Assembly (NCBI GenBank): GCA_964247755.1
Contig: CAXTVX010000001.1
Coordinates: 62,001 to 126,000, forward strand
Length of the DNA: 64,000 bases
Direction of reading: 5' to 3'
Source: Lichenicola sp964247755
Lineage (GTDB): Bacteria; Pseudomonadota; Alphaproteobacteria; Acetobacterales; Acetobacteraceae
The notes under the pieces are model-generated. The model saw nothing but the letters and a program-made list of their open reading frames with translations, had not been told where the DNA came from and ran no database searches. This document shows, in pieces, positions 7,861-15,988 of the stretch (position 1 is the stretch's first letter; each line of letters opens with the position of its first letter). Position numbers and translations under genes: made by a program.

Positions 7861-8385
7861 TCAGACGCTGGCCTTCGTGCCGCCGCGCGTCAGCGCCAGG
7901 TAGCGCTCGGTGGTCGGGATCGTCTGCGACCCGATGAACTCGCCCATCGCCTTTTCCTCGGCGAGCGACTGCTGCAGCGGCGCCACCGATTCGACGTCCC
8001 CGACCGCCTGCGCCATCGCGATCAGGCTGGTGTAGGCGGCGATCTCGAAGTGCTCGAACGCGTAGTTGGCGAACGTGTTTTTCAGGATTTCGTCCGAGGC
8101 CGGCACGTGCAGCGCCGCCGCCAGGTTGCCGGTCAGCGACATCCAGCCCGCCTTGAGCGCCGACGGGCTGGTGCCGTGCCGCTCGAGGATCAGTTCCAGC
8201 CGCTGCACCTGCGCCTCCGACTCCGTCACGTGCTGCTGCAGCCGCGCCTTCATCTCCGGGTAGTGCTCGAGCCGCTCGACCTGACGGCGGCACAGCTCGA
8301 TCGCGCTCATCTCGACCGCGTGCTGGTTGCGCAGGCCGACGTGGTAGGTCTCGTGGGCCGGGTCGTCCTGTGAGTCGCCGTCCAT
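7861..8385 (-). CDS. DUF892/YciF-like ferritin-fold protein
   Basis: The 174-residue protein is all alpha-helical in appearance and carries a ferritin-like four-helix pattern: NQHAVEMSAIELCRRQVERL, then EAQVQRLELILERHG, FANYAFEHFEIAAYTSLIAM, and a final LAEEKAMGEFIGSQ helix. The Glu and His residues spaced along these helices match the di-iron-type DUF892 family (YciE/YciF), which is linked to stress responses but has no settled biochemical role. A second, diverged DUF892 gene lies at 37391-37876. The ATG at 8385 gives a full-length protein. Confidence 0.85.
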   Translation of the reverse strand: MDGDSQDDPAHETYHVGLRNQHAVEMSAIELCRRQVERLEHYPEMKARLQQHVTESEAQVQRLELILERHGTSPSALKAGWMSLTGNLAAALHVPASDEILKNTFANYAFEHFEIAAYTSLIAMAQAVGDVESVAPLQQSLAEEKAMGEFIGSQTIPTTERYLALTRGGTKASV

Positions 8386-8635
8386 GGGGAAAACTTCTCA
8401 ACAATTCGGGGTGGCTGGACAACGGCTGGTGCCGGCTCCGGTTCTCGGCACACGCCGATCCCGGAGCCCGTTCGAGGATGCGCTGTGCCGAGTGGGAGTG
8501 CTCCGCCGCGCCAACGGCAGGCATGCCCGGCATGTCCATCGAGAACCGGAGCGGAGCGGCCTCCTGGCCGTGAGCGCCGGCCAAGCGCAGATGGGGGCGC
8601 CGGATCGCCGGCACGGCGCATCCCCGGACGGTCTC

Positions 8636-9862
8636 TCAGACCGGCACCACCTGGTGCCTGGTCTTCTGCAGCGCCTGCATCACCTGGTCGTCGAGTTGCA
8701 GGTGGCCCTGCACCAGCTCCGGCGGGGTGAGCGCCATCCACTGGTTCAGCGACAGGTCGGCGTAGTGCGCGCTGCGGAACATCTCCAGGTAGCGCACCGT
8801 CTCGGCTCCGGTGTTCTCGATGTAGTGGCCCATCGCGAACGGCACGAAGCCGACATCGCCGGCACGGTAGTCGAAGGTGCGTGCGTCGCCCGACGCGCCG
8901 AACACGCCCATGCGCGCGGTCCCGGAGATGTAGTACTGCCACTCGTCGGCGTTGGGATGCCAGTGCAGCTCGCGCAGGCCACCCGGCTCGATCTCCACCA
9001 GGGCGGAGGCGATGGTCTTCGCCGCCTTGAAGTTGGAGGAGCCGGCGATCCGCACCGTGCCGTACTTCGTCCGCACCGGCGTCTGCGCCAGCAGGCGGAA
9101 GCTGAAGCCGTCCGGCACGACACCGTTGCCGGCGACGCGGTCGGCGTCGATCGGTCCCGGCACCGGCAGCGGGAACATGTAGCGCTGCTCGGGATCCGGC
9201 GTGTGGCCGAAGCTGCTGGCGGGCACGCCGAAGTTCTTCGCCAGCACCTCCGGCGGCACGCGCCTGAACCAGTCGCTGATGAGGAAGGTGCTGTCCTCGT
9301 TGAAGCTGCCGTCGTCGAACACCAGCAGGAACTCGCAACCCTCGTGCAGACCCTGGATCGAGTGCGGCATGCCGGACGGGAAATACCACAGGTCGCCCAC
9401 GCCGACGTCATCGACGAAGTTGCGGCCGTTCTGGTCCACCGCGGTGATGCGGGCACTGCCGGCCAGCATGTACGACCACTCGGCCTCCTTGTGCCAGTGC
9501 ATCTCGCGCACGCCGCCTGGAACCAGCCGCATGTTGACCCCGGCGATGCTCTTGGACACGCCGAACTCGCGCTCGGTGACCTGCCTGGTCCAGCCGCCGT
9601 CGGTGCGGCGCATGTGCGCATCGGCGAAGGAGAACCGAAGGTTGGGCAGGGTGCCGTGATCGGTCGCGGGCGGGTTCAGGATGTCCGGGTTCTCGGCGTC
9701 GCGGACCGGGTCGCGCGGGCCGGGATCGGTGCCGCCCCTGCCACCAGCGTCGGGCTGCGGCAGCGCCGCCGCGGCGGCGGCCGGTGCGAGCGACAGGGCC
9801 GCGAGGCCGCCAGCGGCGCCCGCACCGGCCGTCAGCATCCGTCTGCGCGACAAGGGGTCCAT
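8636..9862 (-). CDS. oxdC: Oxalate decarboxylase-family bicupin, Tat-exported
   Basis: Bicupin of the OxdC family, which converts oxalate to formate and CO2 with manganese. The 408-residue precursor has a twin-arginine leader (MDPLSRRRMLTAGAGAAGG). Each cupin domain keeps its metal site: MHWHKEAEW in the first and LHWHPNADEW in the second. The first-domain lid reads DDGSFNEDST, close to the SENST lid of Bacillus subtilis OxdC, and retains the catalytic Glu that separates decarboxylase from oxidase. AAGGAGA precedes the ATG. It is divergent from the gluconate dehydrogenase operon, 144 nt away. Confidence 0.9.
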   Translation of the reverse strand: MDPLSRRRMLTAGAGAAGGLAALSLAPAAAAAALPQPDAGGRGGTDPGPRDPVRDAENPDILNPPATDHGTLPNLRFSFADAHMRRTDGGWTRQVTEREFGVSKSIAGVNMRLVPGGVREMHWHKEAEWSYMLAGSARITAVDQNGRNFVDDVGVGDLWYFPSGMPHSIQGLHEGCEFLLVFDDGSFNEDSTFLISDWFRRVPPEVLAKNFGVPASSFGHTPDPEQRYMFPLPVPGPIDADRVAGNGVVPDGFSFRLLAQTPVRTKYGTVRIAGSSNFKAAKTIASALVEIEPGGLRELHWHPNADEWQYYISGTARMGVFGASGDARTFDYRAGDVGFVPFAMGHYIENTGAETVRYLEMFRSAHYADLSLNQWMALTPPELVQGHLQLDDQVMQALQKTRHQVVPV

Positions 9863-10006
9863 GCACGATCTCCTTCCGGTCCGGCCGAACGGGGCGGACC
9901 CGAACGGCAGAACGGCAGGGCGCGCCCGCTGTTGCGGCATCCAGGTCGGCTGGTGGTTCGGTCCGGACAACGTTAGCGTGACCTTCTCCCGGGGGAGAGG
10001 TCGCCG

Positions 10007-10741
10007 ATGCATCAGGTCACCAGGCGGGCGTTGCTGGGCGGCGCGGTCTCGCTGCTGGCGGTCGCACCCGGGGTCCGGGCTGCGATCATCCAGGGCGGAC
10101 GGCCATGGCGCCCCTATGCCGGCGAGCCGCCCGAACCGGTCGGCCAGGGGCAATGGCACCACTTCACGCCGGAGGAAGGTGCCGCGGTCGAGGCGCTGGT
10201 CGACCGGCTGATCCCACCGGAACCGGACACGCCGGGCGGCAGGGACGCCGGATGCGCGGTGTTCATCGACCGCCAGCTGGCCGGGCCGTATGGCAGCTCT
10301 GCGGGGCTCTACATGCGTCCGCCGTTCCGCGAGGGCACGAAGGCCCAAGGCAACCAGTCGCCGCTGACCCCGTCCGCCCGCTACCGCGCCGCACTCGCTG
10401 CCCTCGACGCGCATTGCCGCGCGGCCTTCGCCGGCCAGCCGTTCGCGCAGCTGCCGGGTCCGGCGCAGGACCGGATCATCCACGGGCTGGAGGACAGCTC
10501 GCTGCAGCTCGAGGGCGCCAGCGGACGCGGCTTCTTCGAGCTGCTGATCAAGGACACCCAGCACGGCTTCTTCGCCGACCCGGTGTATGGCGGCAACCGG
10601 GACATGTGCGCGTGGAAGATGATCGGCTTCCCCGGCGCCCGCTACGACTACCGGGACTGGATCGAGCGCCACAACCAGACGTTCCCGCTGCCTCCGGTCG
10701 CGATCGGCGGCGGCCGGCCGGACTGGACCCCGCACGCCTGA
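10007..10741 (+). CDS. Gluconate 2-dehydrogenase gamma subunit (subunit 3)
   Basis: Small subunit of the membrane-bound FAD/cytochrome gluconate dehydrogenase complex. The 244-residue precursor has a Tat-like leader (MHQVTRRALLGGAVSLLAV), and its mature part carries the family landmarks: LVDRLIPPEPDTPGG, the GFFELLIKDTQHGFFADP block, and MIGFPGARYDYRDWI. The leader helps to export the flavoprotein, which lacks its own signal, as a folded complex. It is the first gene of the operon, 15 nt before the flavoprotein. Confidence 0.93.
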   Translation: MHQVTRRALLGGAVSLLAVAPGVRAAIIQGGRPWRPYAGEPPEPVGQGQWHHFTPEEGAAVEALVDRLIPPEPDTPGGRDAGCAVFIDRQLAGPYGSSAGLYMRPPFREGTKAQGNQSPLTPSARYRAALAALDAHCRAAFAGQPFAQLPGPAQDRIIHGLEDSSLQLEGASGRGFFELLIKDTQHGFFADPVYGGNRDMCAWKMIGFPGARYDYRDWIERHNQTFPLPPVAIGGGRPDWTPHA

Positions 10742-10756
10742 ACGGAGCCGACACGC

Positions 10757-12535
10757 ATGCCCAACCGGCTTCCGTCCCGCGACGTCGCCATCATCGGACT
10801 CGGCTGGACCGGCTCCATCCTGGCCGAGCAGCTGACCGCGGAAGGGCTCGACGTGGTGGCGATCGAGCGCGGCCCCTGGCGCGACACGCCCACCGACTTC
10901 AACGTCAACACCATGCCGGACGAGCTGCGCTACCGCATCCAGCACGAGCTGTTCCTGCGCCCGGCGCAGCAGAGCCTGACCTTCCGCAACACCTTGTCGC
11001 AGGAAGCGCTGCCGGTGCGCAGCTGGGGCGCGTTCATGCTGCCGAACGGGGTCGGCGGCGGCGGCACGCACTGGAACGCCGAGATGTGGCGCTTCCTGCC
11101 GACCGACTTCACGCTGCGCTCGCACCTGACGCAGCGCTACGGTGCGGCCTTCCTGCCTGCGGACATGACGATCCAGGACTGGGGCATCACCTATGACGAG
11201 CTGGAGCCGTTCTACGACCGGTTCGAGTACCTGTGCGGCACCTCCGGCACCGCGGGCAACGTCGGGGGGCGGATCCTGCCCGGCGGCAACCCGTTCGAGG
11301 GCGCCCGCTCCCGTCCCTATCCGCTGCCGGCGATGAAGCAAGGCTACGGCCACGCCCTGTTCGCTGACGCCGCCCGCAACCTCGGCTACCATCCGTTCCC
11401 GCAGCCGTCCGGCAACCTGTCGGCGCCCTACACCAATCCGCTCGGCGTGCAGATGGGCCCGTGCAGCTATTGCGGGTTCTGCGAATGGTTCGCCTGCGCC
11501 AACTATTCTAAGGCGAGCCCGCAGACCACGATCCTGCCGACGCTGATACTCAGGAAGAACTTCGAGGCGCGCACGCTGTGCGAGGTCACGCGGATCAACC
11601 TCGACCGCACGGGAAAGCGTGCCACCGGAGTCACCTACGTCGACAGCTCCGGGCAGGAATGGGAGCAGCCGGCAGACCTCGTGCTGCTGTGCGGCTTCCA
11701 GCTGTTCAACGTGCAGCTGCTGCTGCTGTCCGGCATCGGCGTGCCGTACGACCCGGTCGCCAACACCGGCGTGATCGGCCGCAACTTCACCCACCAGACC
11801 ACCTCGGCGGCGATCGGGTTCTTCGACAAGGCGAAATACAACTTCAACCCGTTCATGAGCGCCGGCTCGATCGGCATGTGCATCGACGAGTTCAACGGCG
11901 ACAACTTCGACCACGGCCCGCTCGGCTTCGTCGGCGGCGGCTACATGGGCCAGGTGCAGACCAACGGCCGGCCGATCGAGACCACGCCGGTGCCGCCGGG
12001 CACGCCGCTCTGGGGACACGGCTGGAAGCAGGCGATCCGCGACAACTACCTCAGCACGATCTTCTCCGGCGCCGGCGTGCACGGCAGCTTCTACAGCTAC
12101 CGCGACATCTACATCGACCTCGATCCCACCTGGAAGGACCGGTTCGGGCGCCCGTTGCCGCGCATGACCATCGACCTCAAGCCGAACGAGCTGCGGATGA
12201 GCGCCTACCTCACCGACAAGTATGCCGAGATCATCCGGGCGATGGGAGCGAAGCAGGTAGTGAAGCAGCCGCGAAAAGGTCCGTACAGCATGAGCGCCTA
12301 CCAGACCTCGCACCTGTGCGGCGGCGCGATCATGGGCAGCGACCCGCGCACCAGCGCGCTGAACAAGTACCTGCAGAGCTGGGACGTGCCGAACCTGTTC
12401 GTGATGGGCTCGACCGCGTTCCCGCAGAACGCCGGCTACAACCCGACCACCACCATCGGCGCCCTCACCTACTGGGCGGCGCACGCGATCCGCTCGACCT
12501 ATCTCAAGGATCCGGGACCGCTGGTGCGAGCTTGA
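10757..12535 (+). CDS. GMC-type gluconate 2-dehydrogenase flavoprotein subunit
   Basis: Catalytic FAD subunit that oxidises gluconate (or a related aldonate/ketogluconate) at C2 in the periplasm. The 592-residue protein begins with a Rossmann FAD motif, VAIIGLGWTGSILAEQL, and ends with the GMC C-terminal HLCGGAIMGSDP and NAGYNPTTTIGALTYWAA segments. A cysteine-rich PCSYCGFCEWFACANYSK stretch at about residues 235-252 is typical of this family and may hold an iron-sulfur cluster. Substrate preference (gluconate, 2-ketogluconate or sorbitol) cannot be told from sequence alone. Confidence 0.94.
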   Translation: MPNRLPSRDVAIIGLGWTGSILAEQLTAEGLDVVAIERGPWRDTPTDFNVNTMPDELRYRIQHELFLRPAQQSLTFRNTLSQEALPVRSWGAFMLPNGVGGGGTHWNAEMWRFLPTDFTLRSHLTQRYGAAFLPADMTIQDWGITYDELEPFYDRFEYLCGTSGTAGNVGGRILPGGNPFEGARSRPYPLPAMKQGYGHALFADAARNLGYHPFPQPSGNLSAPYTNPLGVQMGPCSYCGFCEWFACANYSKASPQTTILPTLILRKNFEARTLCEVTRINLDRTGKRATGVTYVDSSGQEWEQPADLVLLCGFQLFNVQLLLLSGIGVPYDPVANTGVIGRNFTHQTTSAAIGFFDKAKYNFNPFMSAGSIGMCIDEFNGDNFDHGPLGFVGGGYMGQVQTNGRPIETTPVPPGTPLWGHGWKQAIRDNYLSTIFSGAGVHGSFYSYRDIYIDLDPTWKDRFGRPLPRMTIDLKPNELRMSAYLTDKYAEIIRAMGAKQVVKQPRKGPYSMSAYQTSHLCGGAIMGSDPRTSALNKYLQSWDVPNLFVMGSTAFPQNAGYNPTTTIGALTYWAAHAIRSTYLKDPGPLVRA

Positions 12536-12539
12536 CGCG

Positions 12540-13772
12540 ATGAGGCTCCCGCTCGCCGTCCTGGTGTTGTGCGCGTCGATCGGTGCAGCCCGGGGGGCGG
12601 CGCCGGATGCGCAGGAGTTCGAGACCATCGCGCGCGGCCGCGCGCTCACCGTCGCCGCCGACTGCCAGGCCTGCCACACCGCACCCGGCGGCCAGCCGTT
12701 TGCCGGCGGACGGGCGATCGAGACGCCGTTCGGCACCATCCTGTCCTCCAACATCACCCCCGATCCCGAGACCGGGATCGGCGCCTGGAGCGACCACGAC
12801 TTCGTGGCGGTGCTGCAGAAGGGCCGCGGCCGCGACGGGCAGCACATCTATCCGGCGATGCCCTACACCTACACCGCGCGCGCCACGCGAGAGGACGACT
12901 TGGCGATCCGCGCCTACCTCGCGACGCTGCCGCCGGTCCGCCGCGCGGTGGACAACGACACCCTGCCGTTCCCGTTCAACATCCGGGCGAGCCTGGGGGT
13001 GTGGGACAGGCTGTTCTTCACCAAGGGCGCGTTCAAGCCGGTGCCGGCCAAGTCCGCGGAGTGGAACCGCGGCGCCTACCTGGTGACCGGGCTGGAGCAT
13101 TGCGGCATGTGCCACACGCCGAAGAACCTGCTCGGCGGCGACCGCACCAGCCGCGCGCTGCAGGGCTACGCGCTGCAGGGCTGGTTCGCGCCGAACATCA
13201 CCGACGACCGCCGTCGCGGCCTCGGCTCCTGGTCGGTAGACGACATCGTCGACTACCTGCGCACCGGCCACAACCGCATCGCCGCCGCCGCCGGCCCGAT
13301 GGCCGAGGAGGTGTGGGTATCGAGCCAGAACGACGACCGGGCGGATCTGCACGCGATCGCGATCTACCTGAAGGACCAGCCGGGGCAGGACGTGTCCATT
13401 GCCCCGCTCGACCCGCACCGGCCGGACATGGTGGCGGGTGCCGCGATCTATGCCGACCGCTGTTCCGCCTGCCACACCCCGAGCGGCGCCGGCATCGCCG
13501 GGCTGTTCCCCCGCCTCGCCGGCGGCCCGTCGACGCAGTCGGTCGATCCGGCCTCGATCATCCGGGTGATCCTGCGCGGCGCACGCAGCGTGTCCACCCA
13601 GGCCGCTCCCACGGGACCCGGCATGCAGTCGTTCGCGGCGACGCTGGACGATGTGGAGGTGGCGGCGGTCGCGACCTACGTGCGCAACGCCTGGGGCAAC
13701 GCGGCGCCCGCGGTCTCCGCCGGGCGTGTCGCCACCGACCGCCTCAGCCTCGCGAAGCGGCCGACCGACTGA
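12540..13772 (+). CDS. Triple-haem cytochrome c subunit of gluconate dehydrogenase
   Basis: Electron-transfer subunit that passes electrons from the flavoprotein to ubiquinone. The 410-residue precursor has a signal peptide ending near residue 20 and three CxxCH haem sites: CQACH at C42, CGMCH in the middle and CSACH near residue 305. This three-haem plan is shared by gluconate, sorbitol and alcohol dehydrogenase cytochromes of acetic acid bacteria. The gene follows the flavoprotein by 4 nt. The C-terminus lacks a strong membrane helix, so attachment is probably amphipathic. Confidence 0.94.
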   Translation: MRLPLAVLVLCASIGAARGAAPDAQEFETIARGRALTVAADCQACHTAPGGQPFAGGRAIETPFGTILSSNITPDPETGIGAWSDHDFVAVLQKGRGRDGQHIYPAMPYTYTARATREDDLAIRAYLATLPPVRRAVDNDTLPFPFNIRASLGVWDRLFFTKGAFKPVPAKSAEWNRGAYLVTGLEHCGMCHTPKNLLGGDRTSRALQGYALQGWFAPNITDDRRRGLGSWSVDDIVDYLRTGHNRIAAAAGPMAEEVWVSSQNDDRADLHAIAIYLKDQPGQDVSIAPLDPHRPDMVAGAAIYADRCSACHTPSGAGIAGLFPRLAGGPSTQSVDPASIIRVILRGARSVSTQAAPTGPGMQSFAATLDDVEVAAVATYVRNAWGNAAPAVSAGRVATDRLSLAKRPTD

Positions 13773-13862
13773 CCCGCCGCCGGGCACGCCTGGAACCGTC
13801 GCCTCGGCTGACGCGCTGCTGTCGGAGCGAACCATCATCGGAACGCGGGAAGGAATGCAGGC

Positions 13863-14168
13863 ATGGCCGACGGACCCTACGTCATCATCGCGGAGTTCGA
13901 GGTGCCGGCGACGAGCAGGGAGGAGTTCCTGGAGCTGTGCCGCTACGACAGCACCTCCTCGGTGCGCGACGAGCCGGGATGCCGGCAGTTCGACGCGCTG
14001 ACGATCGACGACGCGCCGGACGCGGTGGTGCTCTACGAGGTGTACGACGACAAGGCGGCCTTCGATGCGCACTTGGCGACGCCGCACTACGCCACCTTTG
14101 CCGAGGGGGTGAAGCGGCTGGGGGTCACGCAGAAGCAGGTCCGGTTCCTGACCCGCCGCCCGGGGTGA
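13863..14168 (+). CDS. Antibiotic biosynthesis monooxygenase (ABM) domain protein
   Basis: The 101-residue protein is a single ABM ferredoxin-like domain: an opening VIIAEFEVPATSREEFLELC strand-helix, a central EPGCRQFDAL, then VVLYEVYDDKAAFDAHLATP and HYATFAEGV. Related proteins such as YgiN act as small quinol monooxygenases, but many members are uncharacterised. It follows the dehydrogenase operon after 90 nt and its TGA overlaps the GTG of the next gene. A role linked to quinone chemistry next to a quinone-reducing dehydrogenase is a guess. Confidence 0.85.
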   Translation: MADGPYVIIAEFEVPATSREEFLELCRYDSTSSVRDEPGCRQFDALTIDDAPDAVVLYEVYDDKAAFDAHLATPHYATFAEGVKRLGVTQKQVRFLTRRPG

Positions 14169-14590
14169 CCGGCAGGTGGGCCGGCGGGCGCTCCTGCTGC
14201 CGGATCGTGGTCCTGTCCACCTTGCTGTGGCCGCTCGTGAGCGGTGACGGGCGCGCGGCGGAGGCGGGCGATCCAGCGGCCCATGCCGGGCGGTCGCGCG
14301 TGGTGCTGGTGCTGGCCGCGCCGGACGACGCGCGGATGGCGGAGCAGGCGCGGATCCTGGCAGCCGAGCGTGCCGGCACGGCGGAGCGGGATCTGGTGCT
14401 GGTCGAGCCGGCGGGTGCAGATCAGGGGCGCCTGCGCCGGCGCTACAGCGTCGCGCCGGACGCGTTTGCGGTGCTGCTGATCGGCAAGGACGGCGGCGTC
14501 AAGCTGCGCAGCGCCCGACCGCTGGATGCTGAAACGCTGTTCGAGACCATCGACGCGATGCCGATGCGGCAGGCGGAGATGCGGCGCTAG
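14165..14590 (+). CDS. DUF4174 domain protein, exported
   Basis: The 141-residue product has an N-terminal hydrophobic signal segment. Its body matches the thioredoxin-like DUF4174 family: SRVVLVLAAPDDARMAEQAR, a central DLVLVEP, and FAVLLIGKDGGVKLRSARPL. The family lacks the redox cysteines of thioredoxin and has no known function. The GTG start overlaps the previous gene's TGA (GTGA) and precedes the signal peptide directly. It is the last gene of this plus-strand run. Confidence 0.75.
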   Translation: MTGRWAGGRSCCRIVVLSTLLWPLVSGDGRAAEAGDPAAHAGRSRVVLVLAAPDDARMAEQARILAAERAGTAERDLVLVEPAGADQGRLRRRYSVAPDAFAVLLIGKDGGVKLRSARPLDAETLFETIDAMPMRQAEMRR

Positions 14591-14803
14591 AGACCGTCCT
14601 GATCCATGTGTGCCGGCGTGCGGGCCGACGGCTTGTCCGGAACAGGTCGAACGCCGCTTCTTACCAAGTCTCCCGATCTGGGCTCCGGCCCATGATCCTT
14701 CCCGCCGCTGCGCAGGCACCCGATCGGCGAGCAACGCGGCTGTCACAGCTATGAACATCTGCCCGACTGGACGCTCCAACGCCTGATCCGGAAGGTTTTC
14801 GCC

Positions 14804-15973
14804 ATGTCCGCCTCCCGCGTCGGAACCGACCAGCTCGGCGGGCGCAATCCCGGCATAGACCTCGTCCGCGGCCTGTCGACCCTGCTCGTGGTCATCCATC
14901 ACATGTCGCTGCGTATCCCGCTGGCGAAGACTGGCCTCGCCGGGATCCTGCCGGGATCGCTTCTGCTCACCCTCGGCTCGAGTGGCTACGAGGCGGTGTT
15001 CCTGTTCTTCGTCATCTCCGGCTTCCTCATCACCGGCCGCGCGATCCGGCGCTGGGGTGCACTTTCGGCACTGGATGCACAGGCGTTCTACCGTCGGCGC
15101 CTGGCCCGCATCGCACCCTGCCTTCTGGTGCTGCTCGTCGTGCTGTCGCTGCTCGATCTCGCAGGGGTATCGAACTACGTCATCACGCGGCAGGACCAGT
15201 CGCTGCCGCGCGCCATCATGTCCGTGCTGGCGCTGCGCCTGAACTGGTACGAAGGCCGGACCGGCTACCTGCCGGGCGGCTGGGACGTGCTGTGGTCGCT
15301 GTCGATCGAAGAAGTGTTCTACCTCGGCTTTCCGATCGCGTGCCTTTGTCTCGGCCGCGTTGCCTGGCTCCGCACCGTCCTGTTCGCGGCCCTGGCGCTG
15401 TCCCTGCCGCTGACGCTGAAGATCCTTTCCACCGCGCCCGAGATCTGGAGGGAGAAGGCCTACCTGCCTGGCATGTCGGCGATCGCCGTCGGGGTCTGCG
15501 CCGCGCTGTGGGCCGCAAGGCGTCCGCTGCCTCGTTCCGCCGCGGTTGCGCTGCTTGGCTGGTCCGGCACGCTCGTGCTGCTGGTCACACTTCTCCAGGA
15601 GCGCATCGTCTGGCGGGTGCTCGGCACCGCAACGATGCTGGTGCTGGCCGGCAGCTGCGCCCTGATGCTGGTCGCCCTCCAGTGCGGATGGGGCCAGCGC
15701 GATGCGGCTCGTGGCACCGCCTGGCTGCGCTCCTTCGGCCTGATGAGCTACGAGATCTACCTGACCCACATGTTCGCGGTGTTCCCGCTGGTCGCCCTGT
15801 TCCACCTGACAGGCGGGGACATGCGCGCCGGCTGGCTCTGGTTCATCCCGGCACTCCTGCTGTCGTGGGTGCTTGGGCAAGTGGTGCAGCGGTTCCTGTC
15901 GCTGCCGGCTGACCGGTGGCTCCGCGTGCGCCTCGGCGCCAGCGCCCGGACGACGCGGGCAGCCGCGACCTAG
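14804..15973 (+). CDS. Acyltransferase 3 family membrane protein (OafA/YrhL-like)
   Basis: Integral membrane O-acyltransferase of the Acyl_transf_3 family, which acetylates or acylates cell-surface sugars. The 389-residue protein has about ten hydrophobic helices. It keeps the family opening NPGIDLVRGLSTLLVVIHH, with the conserved Arg and catalytic His, and the FFVISGFLITG and YRRRLARIAPCLL motifs. No C-terminal SGNH domain is present. No polysaccharide genes flank it, so its acceptor is unknown. The 213-nt gap upstream shows no other gene. Confidence 0.88.
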   Translation: MSASRVGTDQLGGRNPGIDLVRGLSTLLVVIHHMSLRIPLAKTGLAGILPGSLLLTLGSSGYEAVFLFFVISGFLITGRAIRRWGALSALDAQAFYRRRLARIAPCLLVLLVVLSLLDLAGVSNYVITRQDQSLPRAIMSVLALRLNWYEGRTGYLPGGWDVLWSLSIEEVFYLGFPIACLCLGRVAWLRTVLFAALALSLPLTLKILSTAPEIWREKAYLPGMSAIAVGVCAALWAARRPLPRSAAVALLGWSGTLVLLVTLLQERIVWRVLGTATMLVLAGSCALMLVALQCGWGQRDAARGTAWLRSFGLMSYEIYLTHMFAVFPLVALFHLTGGDMRAGWLWFIPALLLSWVLGQVVQRFLSLPADRWLRVRLGASARTTRAAAT

Positions 15974-15988
15974 CCGGCTGCGGCGGCC

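Noticed and set aside
8636..12847. Minus-strand open frame of about 1,400 codons across the gluconate dehydrogenase genes
   Set aside because: Only the part below 9862 is the real oxalate decarboxylase gene. The rest is antisense to three well-supported genes and is rich in Arg, Gly and Ala, as expected for a mirror frame in high-GC DNA.
14087..15880. Long minus-strand frame over the acyltransferase gene
   Set aside because: It is antisense to a clear membrane protein, has a composition typical of GC-rich shadow frames, and contains no motif.
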